Assembly: GCA_020746105.1 (NCBI GenBank)
Contig: CM036632.1
Location: 5,890,001 to 5,954,000, forward strand
Length of the DNA: 64,000 bases
Direction of reading: 5' to 3'
Origin: Trogon surrucura
Lineage: Eukaryota > Chordata > Aves > Trogoniformes > Trogonidae
Each line of letters opens with the position of its first letter. Positions within the stretch are counted from its first letter, which is position 1. Under the pieces are notes generated by a model. It was not told the origin of the DNA, made no database searches, and saw nothing but the letters and a program-made list of their open reading frames with translations. This document shows positions 1 through 11,094 of the stretch, one piece after another. Made by a program: the position numbers and the translations under genes.

Positions 1-116
1 AAGTGAAAGAACTGTAGTCAAGAATTGGATCCTTCCCCTTCAAAGGAAGACTACTCTGTCAATTAGCTGGATTTGTGCCTCCTGTTGCTGAGAACAGCCT
101 GTTTTTTTGACCTCAG

Positions 117-215
117 GGCACCAACTCAATCTTGAGGATTCTAGTAGTGCCCAGGCTTTTGGCTCTGGCCTTGCCCAGGCCCAAGGAGATGGCAGCGTGG
201 TTGTCCCTGATTTCA
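117..215 (+). CDS. Probable internal coding exon of an unrecognised gene
   Basis: A good acceptor (T-rich tract ending in CCTCAG at 116) is followed by 99 bp open in the frame that reads HQLNLEDSSSAQAFGSG and continues to VVVPDF. A strong donor, GTGAGT, begins at 216. The peptide is small-residue and acidic/polar rich, like a disordered linker, and no domain is recognisable. With the 216 donor the exon ends on the first base of a codon. That does not join in frame to the best reading of the next exon at 591. A weak alternative donor at 220 (GTGTCT) would join in frame and give DFSEEQEEDQ. A second frame is also open through this stretch. The exon is therefore plausible, but its 3' boundary is unresolved. 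Confidence 0.45.
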
Positions 216-590
216 GTGAGTGTCTCTGCAGCACCCCAGGCTACTGTTGTCTCAACCTTCGATCATCTCCTCGGGCGTGGTGCTGTCTCACCACTCAGTG
301 ATGATTTCAGAGGCCAATTGGGGGAAGGGCCTTCCTGCTGCAGTACTGGACTGGTCTGGAAATCCCCACACAGGCTGTTGCTTTCAGGGGAACCAGATGC
401 AATTTCCAAATGTCTAGGACTCCTCTAACTGTTGATTTTAATTTTTTTTTCCTGCACCCTTCTCAGAGTGTGCAATGGAGGTCGGTCATTTCTGACTGGG
501 GAAGTAACAGTAGTCTTTGAATGGTTTTCAGTGTCTACCACCTTGTCATGAAACGTGGCGGTTTTCTAATGCCATGCTGTTCTGTTTCAG
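216..590 (+). other. Intron between the first two candidate exons
   Basis: This stretch starts at a GTGAGT donor and ends in a TTCTGTTTCAG acceptor. It has stops in all plus-strand frames and no recognisable repeat. Several internal CAG sites could serve as cryptic acceptors (near 235, 350 and 388), but none opens a convincing exon. Confidence 0.45.
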
Positions 591-637
591 AGAACAAGAG
601 GAGGACCAGATGTTGGCAAACATGATCCAGAGGCTGG
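591..637 (+). CDS. Short penultimate coding exon
   Basis: A polypyrimidine tract and TTTCAG end at 590, and a consensus donor GTAAG begins at 638, leaving a 47-bp exon. One frame reads EQEEDQMLANMIQRL, an amphipathic acidic helix. It ends on one base (G) that joins the next exon's AT to make an aspartate codon. A second frame (RTRGGPDVG...) is also open, so the choice rests on protein-like composition and on clean joining to the terminal exon. No family is recognised. The exon begins with one base that completes a codon, so the preceding exon must end on two bases of a codon. Confidence 0.6.
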
Positions 638-723
638 GTAAGGGCGCTTTCTAATGGAGCAGCACTGGGTGGCACTGAAACTGTGGGTCTCAACCTGTTC
701 TGTGTCTCCTCCCTCTCCTGCAG

Positions 724-809
724 ATGGATCTCTCGAGAACCAGGAAGCAGAGAAGAAGAAGAACAAGTTCTGGTTGTCCAAAGTATGGAAGCAGAAAAAC
801 AAGAGTTAA
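724..809 (+). CDS. Coding part of the last exon, lysine-rich C-terminus
   Basis: The acceptor is CTCTCCTGCAG ending at 723. Joined to the preceding exon, the frame reads DGSLENQEAEKKKNKFWLS and then KVWKQKNKS, with TAA at 807-809. It ends in a basic tail with two tryptophans after an acidic helix, which would suit a short coiled coil or a membrane/partner-binding tail. I do not recognise the protein. Other frames are open (one runs to a possible GTATGT donor near 862), so an alternative splice continuation is possible. The AATAAA about 1.4 kb downstream supports this being the terminal exon. Confidence 0.6.
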
Positions 810-2213
810 ACTCAGGAGTGATGTTTCTTTGCCCAACAGCCCAGAGAAGGGCCGTGTCAAAGGTATGTTCCTTCCTCAGTGCTGCTTTCCTGGAGTCATG
901 CAGGACTTCAGTGAAACTCCTCTGCTCCCTGACATGGAGACTACAAGTTTGTGGACCAAAGGGACAGTGTGAATTCCCCCTAGCGCTGGTATGGAGCGCA
1001 AGGATACCTTTCCTAGAAGATGGACTTTTAAGACTGTTTTCCTTCTTTGGATCTCAGAACTGGCTTCAGGAGCATGATGCTGTGTGTCACCCCACGGTGC
1101 CCCACTCCTGCCAGCCAGGGCAGCACCAAGGACACGATGCTGGTCTGCAAAAGGATTGTTCTCCCTCCCTTCCTCCCTCCCAGTGCATGCGGTGGCTCTT
1201 TGGCCAGGATCAGGGAGTGAGGTGGTAGGGGTTAAGAGAGATGGAGAGGCTCCCTGTTATTACTCCAGTGGAAAATGGAGCTGCAGGCCCCTCACCTGGG
1301 GAGAGACAGAGCAGAGCCACCTCTGTATCTGTGGGATGAGATGTCCTAGACACTGAGCAGTTTCAGCAATAGTGCTCTGTTTCCAGCCCTCCTTTTGGGA
1401 GTTGCTGCAGGGTGGTTTCTCAGAGTCATGAGGGATTGCTCACTGCTTCATTCCCTCTGTGGGGGAGATATGTAGCTTCCTTATTTCTCTGACAGCACCG
1501 TGAAGCAGGGGTTTCATTGTCTATGGCCCATCCTCCTGAAAACGAACAGAAGTCTTTTAACAACCTGGTGCTAACCGGGAACAGAAGGGAATTAATGGGT
1601 TTGTCTCACCCGTGAGTTTTCTGCATGGGACCAATTCCTGAGGCTCTGTCCCTGGACAGCCAGCGCCCTCAAGGGGTGCTGTGGTTCACCTTGGTGAGAC
1701 CAGGCAAGTACGAGCAGGTCCTGTACTGTTGGCAGAGTCTTTCTACTCTTCCCTCAGTCGCGCGATTGCAGCTGGACACCCGCCCTGTGTGGCAGCATTC
1801 TCACTTCCCAGTCAACCTAGGGAACAGGAATGGAAACAGGCAGAGAAATAATCGGATTAATTCATGATGCCTTTAACCCTGGTATGTGTGAATTTCCCTC
1901 CCTGCTCCCAGCCAGGTACTTTGAAGTTTCTCTGGGCAGTGTTCTCCAGAAGGGCCTGGGATTTTGCACGGAGGAGGGTTGCTGCCCGCTGTGCCCAGTG
2001 GCAAAGTAGAGGCGATGCGTCCGTTACCCACGAGGTGGCAGTGGGACTCTCTGTCCCAGCCAGCCTGCCCTGGGCACCGCAGGGGTGTGCTCGGTGAGGT
2101 ACCAAGTGCCCGAGGGGGTTCCTGGTGCCCGCGGTGTGTGTCATGTGTGTATATGTGGTGGGACACCTTGTATCTGCGTGTACTTTTGTCCAATAAAGAA
2201 TTGCTGGAGCAAA
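810..2213 (+). other. 3' untranslated region of the left-edge gene
   Basis: This is non-coding sequence from the stop codon to the polyadenylation signal, about 1.4 kb and a usual length for a vertebrate 3' UTR. It contains a TG-rich stretch (about 2132-2165) shortly before the AATAAA. No convincing introns, repeats or long open frames are present. The start follows from the stop codon. The end is set about 15-20 bases past the AATAAA and is approximate. Confidence 0.55.
2192..2197 (+). terminator. Polyadenylation signal AATAAA
   Basis: A canonical hexamer is preceded by a TG-rich segment and followed at about 2229-2275 by a GT-rich downstream element, the normal arrangement for vertebrate cleavage and polyadenylation. 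It is the best candidate for the end of the gene that enters from the left. Confidence 0.65.
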
Positions 2214-3377
2214 GCTTGGAGTCCCAGCGTGAGTTTGGGATGTGGATTGCTGGGTGTGAGCTGCCCTGGCTGCTGTGAGCACTGATGATCCCTCTCCGGA
2301 GCTGGGAGTGGTAGCGGGAGCTTGGACCTGTGATGGAGACACTCCCCTGACCAGAGCTGGGAGACCAGCAGCACCAAGAGGTTTCTCAGCATTTTCATTT
2401 ACATGTCAAACTCCCCCCTTGGCTCTCAGGTAAGTGCATTTTCCCTCTTGCTGCTTCAACATCACCCACATCCCCAAGCCATGTGAGATCCCAGCAGTCT
2501 AGGGGAGAAGGTGAGAGGCAGAGCTTGTTCTGCCGTAGTTGTACTGTGGCATTGGTGAGGAGAATGTCTGAACCGCAGTTTCATCAGGTAAAAGGCTGAT
2601 GGAAGTGCTGTCACCACACTTTTTGCTCAGTGTTGGCCCGTGTTTGCCCAGAGGTGAAGATGAGCAGGTTTTGGGGTACATGCTGATCACAGGGGCTGGC
2701 ATGCTGTGTCTTGACATCCTGGTCTGCTTGTTGGGAAGCTTTCCCGGGGCTGTGAGGGGAAAGAGGAGGGTCCCTCTTCCAGACCTGGGCATTGGCTCCA
2801 CAGAAGTAAACCTGCTTGCCTGGGCTGCCAGCTGAGAGGGAAGGAGCTGGCACCACCTCTGCTGAAGGAGAGAAAGACCCTTCCTAATGAGTGGGTTCCT
2901 CTCCTACAGCTGTCCTGGGTTGTCATTGCTGGACTTTCGTCTTTTCAGGCTGAGATACTCCAACCTTGAGAAGTTTAGTCTGTATGGATTTGGGAGCATC
3001 GTCCAAACTCAGCCAATTCTTCCCTCTGCAGGAGGCATGGGGCGGTTTAACCTTCATTCATCTTGAAGGCGGTCAGGAGATGCATCTACACAGGAACATG
3101 ATCACAAGGTGCTTAAACAACAACCCCCGGGGACCTGCAGTGGCAATGAATGCACGGTTTGACCTGCTGTAGGGTTTGCTTCCATGAGACGACTGACTGC
3201 TGCCAGAAAGCTGACACTTGTTAAACTCACTAGTGTACTTACCTGCCTCCAAGAAGAGGTTTTGAAAGGAAAACTGCTGCTTCTCCCATCTGGGGTCTAC
3301 TGGAGATGGTAACTGTGGTCTAGGGGATATGAGGCTCACCTGGAAATGCTTAAGTGGTCTCTAGGTAGAGAAATACT
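2214..3377. other. Intergenic sequence, nothing recognisable
   Basis: This is mixed-composition DNA directly after the gene end. It has only short open frames in all six frames, no recognisable repeat, and no homeodomain-word cluster. Confidence 0.6.
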
Positions 3378-3467
3378 GAGGAGTGGAGACAGAGCCCCAG
3401 CCTGCCTGAGGAGTGGAGACAGAGCCCAAGCCTGCCTGAGGAGTGGAGACAGAGCCCCAGCCTGCCT
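3378..3467. repeat. 30-bp tandem repeat, three copies
   Basis: The unit begins GAGGAGTGGAGACAGAGCCC and ends AGCCTGCCT. Copies run 3378-3407, 3408-3437 and 3438-3467, with a single C-to-A change in the middle copy. The near-identity implies recent expansion. The period is a multiple of three, so the minus strand reads a repeated GRLGLCLHSS peptide, but no gene context supports translation. Confidence 0.95.
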
Positions 3468-4518
3468 CCCTGTGCCACTGGGGCTAGTGTGAGGCCATTG
3501 TTGATACTGACCTCAATTATTTCTACACCATAGATGAGAGATAAATAGTGAAGTAGTGATCCAAACACCTCCTGCCCAGAGACCCAAACTTTTGCCTGTG
3601 CTGATGGAGCACTGACTGGTCATGGCCAGGGTCTGTGCAGCTCCTGCGCACACAGACAGCTGCTGGTTGCGAACATGAGGACAGCCCAGCTTGTTCCTCC
3701 TTCCTCTACCTTGAATTTGGGACTCAAAAGATTTGCATTTCCACCACTCTCCTAATCCAAAGCTTGAAACGAGCCCTAGACAAACTAAGCCGCTGGCTAA
3801 GGTGGAGAGAAGGAACAGCTTTTTTCCAGCTGGCTGCTTTCGGCTGAGCCGATTCCCCCGCCTGACCCCCGTTTGCTCTCCCAGCACAAGCGGCTTTGCT
3901 CACCCCGTGCAAGTGTTTCAGGAGACAAAGCAGGAGGATTTGGCCTTGGGACTGAGCGGGGAGGGAGATGCTGGGAAGTGCTCTCGTCTGCCTCTCCACA
4001 GCAGTCACCCCTGAGTGATGGGACGATCCAGGCACCCTCCTTTAACTGAACAGGAATCAAATTCCTCTCTGTTCTCCATGGGAAAGGACTGTTTGTGCTC
4101 TACTCCAGCCCCATCAGACGCCAAGCCCCGAGGTCAGGCTAGCAGGAGGTCGACTGATACTTTGCTGTGTGCATGTGGGTGTCTGCGTTTCAGTGACGAC
4201 TGAGAGCTTAATTGCTCTTCTAGGTCAGCTGCTCCACTTCCAAAATGGTTTTAAGGGCACTGAGCTTCCTGCTCACTTCCTGATGGCCTCCAGTTGTGTT
4301 CATGGCCCCGCCAGCTCCTGGATACCCAGAGTTCTGTCGCTGCTTTCTTCAGAGCTGAAGAGGAATATGGAGCATTGTACGGGGCCTGGGGGCTGTACCC
4401 TAGAGCCTCTGCCATTTAGGAGGTTCTTGGGGGTCCTTCTGCAGGCTTGGGGTGACAGGGAAAGCTGCTGTCTTGCTCCAGCACTTTAGGACTTGCAGAG
4501 GAAGCTGTGATTAGGCAA
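3468..4518. other. Intergenic sequence, nothing recognisable
   Basis: Open frames up to about 124 codons overlap here on both strands with no domain signatures and no supporting splice or initiation context. No known repeat is seen. Confidence 0.55.
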
Positions 4519-4549
4519 TGTGTGTGTGTGTGTGTGTATGTCTCTCTCT
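4519..4549. repeat. Compound (TG)n/(TC)n microsatellite
   Basis: About nine TG units are followed by ATG and a short TC run. It is likely to be length-polymorphic. Confidence 0.9.
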
Positions 4550-5312
4550 TCTGCCGTTTTCTTTAATTACAATCTCGGAGGTAATTTCTGACGCATCATT
4601 AACAGTTCTGAGTAAACAAGGGGAATTCTCCAAATTATTTGCCATGAGCACAAAGGGAAATTGGCTTTCATCGCTCCCTCTTCAAGGAAGAAGTTGATCT
4701 GCAGCAGACATGGGGAGGAAGGGAGCATCGTGGCTGCCCTCAGATGCCTCGAGTCACCTCGAGACGGAGCAGTGACCCATCCAGCTTCTCTGACTGACTG
4801 GGAGGCCAGCTCTGCCTGCAGCTTTTTGGTCCTACTGCTGAGCTGAGCAGCTGGGATTGTGACTGTAAATGAAAAATGCCTCTCGCCTATGAGGGCTTTG
4901 GATGCTGCTTTTAAGTGTTCACCTCCCATTTCCAGATGAAAGAATCAGTACTCAAGCAACTCAGGAGATGGGACAACATCCTCAAGGCTGTCTCTCAGCA
5001 TGGAATGTGACACCTTGGACCTCGGCTGTTGAGGTGAGGGGTAATGCCTGAGGCCAACAAGGGGTTGGGTTGGGAAGGGAAGGAAGGAGGACTGATATGG
5101 AGGGACTTGGGGCCTGGGAGACTGTGTTTTGTCCAAAGCAAGAACTCAGAAGGATATTGGTACATATCAGGACAGCACCAAATGTACGTGACATATTTGC
5201 TGCTCTCGTGGTATGTACCAGTACTAGGGGTGGAGGAGGTGGCTGGAGAGGATCTCTTTGCTGGGAGTCCATGGGAGGGCATTCCAGCCTCATGCAGGGC
5301 TCGAGAGAAAGG
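4550..5312. other. Intergenic sequence, nothing recognisable
   Basis: GC-balanced sequence with a GGAAGG-rich patch near 5070-5090. No repeat family or gene is supported. Confidence 0.55.
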
Positions 5313-5366
5313 GGCAGGATCAGATGGTGAGCTGTGACTGGTGTCACTGGCATTAAGACACTAGCT
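5313..5366 (+). repeat. 54-bp dispersed repeat, copy 1
   Basis: The sequence from GGCAGGATCA to the CATTAAGAC and TAGCT words recurs at 7210-7263 in the same orientation with 51 of 54 bases identical. The first 47 bases differ at one position only. Flanks on both sides differ between the copies apart from a short GAAA word. I do not recognise the family. Confidence 0.85.
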
Positions 5367-5514
5367 TCATTAGAGGGGTGGCACATGGAGCTCAGGCGAG
5401 GCAGCAGCACCCGTTGGAGCACCCATAACCCTCCCCACCCCACGCACCATGCAGACAGCCCCGTCACCCACGCTCCGGCACGGTGGCAGCGCGTCTGCGG
5501 TAGCAACCAAGGGA

Positions 5515-6075
5515 GTGAAGGTTATTTATATTCATGTTGCAGCTCTGCCAGCCGTGACTCTGTTATCTGCCATGCATGAATATTATTTGAATACAGAGTT
5601 TGTCGTGACTATTCTTCCACGTGAAACGAGGGATTTGCTGTGGGATGGGAGCCCTCCCTCCAGCTGTCAGTCAGGAGGGGTTTCCTTTTCCTGTCTCGTT
5701 GGAAGACACGTCCCCAGCAAGGTGAGACAGTGGACACTTTTTCTCTTGTTAATATCCATGTCTAATCTCCTCTCAGAGGGGCCCTTTGTCCTAGACTGTA
5801 GCCAAGATGAGTAATTCAGGGATAGATGAGACGCTATAATTGGTTTGTGACAAATTAAAACATTTTTCCTTCGGAGCCGAGAGCAGGACTGTGGTCTGGA
5901 GCTGTCAAGCGTCACAGGGGAGGGTGATTTTCGGAGTAAGCGCTTTGCAAATTGGCTCCAGATACGCCTTGGAGTCTGAAATTAAACTCCAGCTGGTGAC
6001 TCTTCTCGGCTGGGGTTTTATTTCAGGGGGGGACAAAGGGAACATGTGTGGAGAGGGGCAGCCTGATCAATAAAG
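5515..6075. promoter_or_regulatory. Possible regulatory block with AT-rich words
   Basis: Around 5515-5640 and 5820-6000 the sequence holds ATGCATGAATATTATTTGAA (POU-like), ATAATTGG, TGCAAATTGG and GAAATTAAAC words in otherwise ordinary DNA. That is the texture seen in vertebrate enhancers. An AATAAA lies at 6069-6074, but no transcript is supported upstream of it. Function is inferred from composition only. Confidence 0.25.
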
Positions 6076-6579
6076 AGAACATGATCTTTTGTTGCATTGT
6101 GCAACAAGCTGGGGACTGGAGCGAGCCGTGGTGGGGATGCTGAGGAGCACCCAGAAGTGTCATGGGAATGAACTGGTCAAGAGCTGGATCCCAGCACTGC
6201 CTGCTTCTCCTCCACGCTGCTCTCAATGGTTCTTCCATCACATCACAGCAAGGAAGGACCATGATGGAAAGTTGCAGCTCAGACCGTCTCTGCCCTTGAT
6301 CTTGAGTGGGTGCCAGGTACAGAACCTTCTCAGGAAATGCAGGCTGGTCCTTGCCCTGTAATACTTGTTTTCCTGGACTAAAGAGAGTCCCTCACCTCCA
6401 CCTGGAGAGCAGGGAACCCGCTAAAAGTCGGGAACACAGAGGTGGTCAGGATGGACAGTTTGATTAAGTACTTGGTTTGACCCGAGATGTTTATGAGATG
6501 GTTTTGGACAACGGAAAAAAACTTCCTGATGCAACTGCCCAGTGCTGGTTGATGGAGAGTGCTACAGCAGTGGCATCTC

Positions 6580-7209
6580 CACCTGGCAATGGAGATAGCT
6601 GGAGAATGAGGGAGTGCAGGGACAGCAGGCTTGGGAAGGACATAGACCTGTAAAGGGGCTTTAATAGAGTCAAGAGAAGTCACCATGTGGGCTGGTTTGC
6701 GTGTCAAAGGCAGTGGGGAAGGAAGCTCTGAAGGATGAGTGGACAAAGTCCAGACGATAGGGGTGTTGGGGCTGGGCCTCACCGAACTGGTGGAGTGAAG
6801 GCCACAGGTAGGTTCAATACGAGAATGGGTCAGAGGAGTGGAAACAAGGCTTTGAATTGTTTGCCTTAAGATTTTGCATCTGATACCAATGAAAAAGGAG
6901 GCCCGAGGAAGTGGTGCCAGGATTTTTCCAGGGAGGCTGGATCTCAGAGTCAAGGAGATAGTCTGGAAAAGAAACTTGTGTCAGAACAGCGGAAGGACAA
7001 AAGCTGTCAGTGAGTCGGAAGAGTTCAGAACCTGGAGGTGTCAGGTGAGGAAAGGAGGAAGAGATCTGTGCATCTCTTAGATATGAAGAATATAACTACT
7101 GGGCCGTGACTGGCAGGATGATGGTGGTGGGGAGTTGGAGGACTTGGAAGGAAAGATCACGGGATCTAGTTTAGCCATGGAAAGTGCAGAGATGCAGCAA
7201 ATCCTGAAA
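6580..7209. other. Purine-rich intergenic stretch
   Basis: The plus strand is rich in GGA, GAA and AGG words, with short minus-strand open frames of pyrimidine-codon composition (for example 6378-6953, 191 codons). No domain or known repeat is recognisable. The bias, not coding, explains the open frames. Confidence 0.5.
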
Positions 7210-7263
7210 GGCAGGATCTGATGGTGAGCTGTGACTGGTGTCACTGGCATTAAGACGTTAGCT
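7210..7263 (+). repeat. 54-bp dispersed repeat, copy 2
   Basis: This is the partner of the copy at 5313-5366, with the same orientation and an offset of 1897 bp. Differences are one base near the left end and two adjacent bases near the right end. The spacing and the lack of flanking similarity argue against a simple segmental duplication of a longer unit, unless the rest has decayed. Confidence 0.85.
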
Positions 7264-7640
7264 AATCCGGTTTAAGGGGATAAGCCCAAGAAAAACTGTG
7301 GAGACCTAAATTGGAGCTTGTCACTCTCCTGTGGAAAGCAGAAGTGTGGAGGAGGAGGATTTGCTGAAAGAGCCTCTGGATGGTTGGTCAGAAACAGAGG
7401 GTGGCAGGAGGAGGGCTGCAAAGATGAAGAGTCAGGAGGTATCGGGTGGGAAGACGCGACAGGAGTCACTGAAAGCTGCACAGGATAGAAAAAGCATCTG
7501 CTGTGGCAAGGAGAGGCTGTGGGACAGGCTCTGTCAGGGGTGGCCGGGGCAGAAGATGGCCTAGGGGCTGTGAAAGGGGAATAGATGAGAGAAATAGGGG
7601 AAAACCTGCTTCAACAGAGATGCCTGTGATTTAGTGCAGT
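7264..7640. other. Purine-rich intergenic sequence
   Basis: This continues the GGA/GAA-rich composition to about 7560. No gene or repeat is recognised. Confidence 0.5.
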
Positions 7641-8260
7641 AAAGAGTGTGTTGTATTTCAGAATTCACACTCAGTTTTACCATCTCTTACTGTAAGTGTG
7701 ACGTTGTTGCAATAGAATAGCAACAAGACAGATCAAGCTCAATTGTCTCGCTGATGAGGGTAAAACAGATCTTTAGCTGCATGCTTTTTATCGATATTGC
7801 TGGTCATATTTCAAAAAGGAGACTGGGGAGGCACTCAGAGTTTGTAACTAGAAATTACAAGGTCTGGATTAAATCACTGGTCTAGTTTCAGTCCGTGTGT
7901 AACTCCCCTTGTTACAGTTTGTTCAGGAGCCTTCTGGGCTGCACAATCTCTCTTTTAATAACTGACCTATAGCCCATCCTATTGGTGAAACTGGTAAGGT
8001 AGCAGCAAATCTACAGAAACCCAGTGATTACGGTCTGGGAGGCTTATACGATGCATATCAAAGCCAGTGTGTGAATTGCGTAAGTGTGATGTAGGTCTGG
8101 CACTAAAGTGATAAGAGTCATATCAAGGGAATAACTTAATTAACTGGTCTTGATCAAAGAACTATATGAATTCAATAGCCCGGTTTTCAGCGCTAAATGA
8201 TGAAGTTTAGAAAAACTGTACTTGACGCAATTATCAATTTTCCTGTCCGAGGAGCTTTGA
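7640..8260. promoter_or_regulatory. Candidate non-coding regulatory block
   Basis: The sequence is AT-rich with a perfect TATCGATA (7789-7796, the core bound by ONECUT/CUT-type factors), TTAATTAA near 8136, GATTACGG, TGATCAA and CAATTATCAA words. The dense homeodomain and CUT-like words and the absence of repeats resemble conserved vertebrate enhancers. Conservation is not testable here. Confidence 0.3.
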
Positions 8261-10289
8261 AGTGGCATTAAGAAGGGACAGTCTGTTGTTCCATTTAGTA
8301 CCACTTCCTCCCTCCCTCCAGTGATCAGGAGGCACAGGGGCTCCCTCTCCTTTCCAAGTGCTCGTTTGAAATGGTCTGAAGCATAATAAACACTGGATGC
8401 CAAGGGGAACCATATCTTGGCTTTCACAAGTTAATTGTTTCGGACGGTGTAAATCAGGAACAAAGAGCTGTCCTTTCTCTGCCAGCCAGAAAAAAAAAAA
8501 AATTGATTTCCCTATAGCTTTCATTTTGCTCAAGATTTTGAAGGGGAAGTGGTCCCATTTAACTTCCAGTAGTCCCGGACCTTTTGGTCCCTTGGGCATG
8601 TCTCCCCAGCTGCGTGTTTCTCCAACGAGGTGCTGGGTATGAGAGCAAGGAAGGAGTTAGGCTGTAGAAAGGCTTCTGGAAGTCTTTAAAATACGAAATG
8701 CCATGTGCATCCATCCACTTTGGATGTGTTTACACACACCACAGTTCTGGTGTCTATCCCACAAGTTGGGTTTCTGTGCTGAATGACTCTTTGGGCCAAA
8801 GGGAGAGCATGAACCACAGCGGTCCAGGCTCAGCTGAGCATCTTCTCAGCTGCTGACTCACACAGGCACTGGAGCTGAGTTTGCACCTTGATTAACCAGT
8901 GTCTATAAAATACAGATGTAGTCTCTGGAGGATGTACACAGAAGTATCCCACCACAGCTCCAGCTCAGGAAGGTGGAATTGCCCCTGTTAGAGGGCTGAT
9001 GTACCCAAATCTGGCTCCAGGGAGGGAGCATGTGCAAGTGTTCTTCAAAGTGAGAATTTCCCAATCCCTTTGAATTCGCTCATAACTGGGGATGAAATCT
9101 GTGCTGAAACACTGAGTCAGGGAGCAGATGTCCTCTGCTAAAGGGGCATCAACTCATGCCACAGATCAAGGGACAAACAATTCTGGAACACAGAAGTATA
9201 TTAAATCTAATGTGTTTTTTTTTTATTTTGTCAATATTTGTTAAAAAAATAATAATATATATTTACAAAAGGAGAAATCAAATGCTGAAACATCATGAGG
9301 AATAACAATGAAAGGCGTGTTCTGTGGGTGCTAGGGTTTTAATGGAGTTTCTAAACAAAATCTGGCGTGTGTATTTGGTCTAGAACTAAAAATTGTGTCA
9401 CAGCTAGTCAATGAGACACTTGGCTGATGAAATCCACCCATAACGGAAGCTGAGGTTTAACCTTCCGCACAATTTCACGGCTGTTTTAAGGGAGATGGGA
9501 CGTGGGCAGACCTTCATGGTGCCCTGCATCATCCTTGTGCCCTCCTCTGCTGATGGCTTCTCTCCCTTCCTTCATGGCCAGCTGGTGTCCTGGAGACTCA
9601 CCCTTCTGCTTAAGTAGAGTCAGGGCAGGAGGTTTTTTTCTCCAGTATTACCTTGGCAGACCTCAACCAGGTCTTCTAGAGAGGTGGACCAGTGTGTTTG
9701 CCTCCTGGAAAAGGATTCCTAAACCTTGTTCATCCATCAGTGACACTGATGGAAGAAAAACCTTTCCACTTCCAACTGCTGCTATTTATGGGCTGACTTC
9801 CCAACTCTTTTCCATCTCTTGGGCACTGTGTCCTTTCCACTGGTGAGTACCTCATTCCCACAGCTGGGAGAACTGGGAATGTGTCGTGGCTGCCAGGGTA
9901 TGGTAGGAGGCTGCTGTGAAAAGCTGAGAAGCTTCGAAAAGCCCTTGGGAAGTCAAGGATTAATTCAATTTCTTTATGGCTCACAGATGGACTTTGGTTT
10001 TACTCTCTGCAGTGAGGTGGTTCTTCCTCCTGGGCAGAAAGAAGGAATGATTTCCAAAGGCAGCAAGCCCAAGGTCCGCTCTCTTGGGTCTTTCCCAGAA
10101 TAGGACGGAGCGATGGAGGTGGGATGATTCGCTCTCCGAGCCACACTGCTGGTTTTTCTCCAGGAGACGGAAGGAAGCTGGATGCTGGTAGCCAGGAGGC
10201 GAAGCTGGAGCTGGCCATGCCAGCTCTGAACAGCGAGGGCAATTAGAGATCAGAAGAGCTGGGGTGGCTTCGTCACATTTCCCTGCTGC
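8261..10289. other. Intergenic sequence with an A-run and an AT-rich patch
   Basis: A 13-base A run lies at about 8490-8502 and a low-complexity AT patch at about 9195-9270 (T runs, ATAATAATATATAT). Open frames up to about 121 codons have no recognisable content. Confidence 0.55.
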
Positions 10290-10480
10290 CGTTCTGGAGG
10301 TGATAATATAATTCATATCAGAAGAGTTAGTGGGCTGAAAATGAATTGGAGAAATCAATCCAGAGGGTATAAATGAATTAGCATGTAAATGAGGACACTT
10401 GCTCTACATAGTTTAATATTGCCTGCAGCTGTAAATAATTCCAGGGATGGAATCAAAAGCCACAAACAACTTCATTTTTG
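10290..10480. promoter_or_regulatory. Candidate homeodomain/POU-rich element
   Basis: Within 190 bp lie GATAATATAATTCATAT, AATGAATT, AATGAATTAGCATGTAAATG (a POU-like GCAT/TAAAT pairing), TTTAATATTG and GTAAATAATT. The block is bounded by GC-richer DNA. It is suggestive of an enhancer but unproven. Confidence 0.35.
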
Positions 10481-11094
10481 TGCTCCTCCCCAGTCCGGGA
10501 GCACCTGCAGCTACGACCGACCCACCCTTGCAGAATCATTGCATTGCAAGGGAATTAAAGGTGATGAGATGTGTATATGGTTTTTTAAATTTTTTTTTCC
10601 CTGATTGGCCATTATTTACAAGGCTGCTGCTCCTGGTTTCATGCACCAAGTCGCTGTTTGTGCATGCACACGTCCGTCCGAGGGGTGGGGGCAGACACTG
10701 AAACCTCGTGCAGCATATGACGAGCCAGCCTGGTCACGCTGTGGTGGGTTGATGTGTGTGTGTGTGTGTGTGTGAAACAGCAATTTCTCACCAAGACCTG
10801 CAGTGTGAAAGGCCTTGATTGGAGTGGAGGGCATACCCCTCCTGGGGTGTCTAAGGGTGGGAGAGGTGGATGCTTGGAGAGCAGGATCCAGCCGAAGGAA
10901 TGGTTGCTTAAGTGAAAGGGTGCTTGGAGCTCTCTGAGGAGATCGAAATTCCAGGAGGGATGGAAAACCATTGGCACTAGAGGCATGGTGGGACTTTGAG
11001 TGCTGTGTACAGTCTGGAAAACTGGAAGAGCTGCAGAGATGAGTCATTAGGGTGGGGATGTTGTGTTGGAAAGCCCCTTTACAAGAGGCAACTA
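10481..11094. other. Intergenic sequence with (TG)n at 10753-10774
   Basis: It contains a TG dinucleotide run of about 11 units at 10753-10774 and a T-run at about 10590. The part from about 10800 to 11094 may be an extension of the CR1 fragment that follows, but the match is not clear enough to claim. Confidence 0.5.

Noticed and set aside
5313-5366. C/D-box snoRNA reading of the 54-bp repeat
   Set aside because: The GATGGTGA word only loosely resembles a C box, and no D box with a pairing terminal stem is present.
6069-6074. AATAAA as the end of a second transcript
   Set aside because: No exon, splice pattern or GT-rich downstream element supports a transcript ending here.
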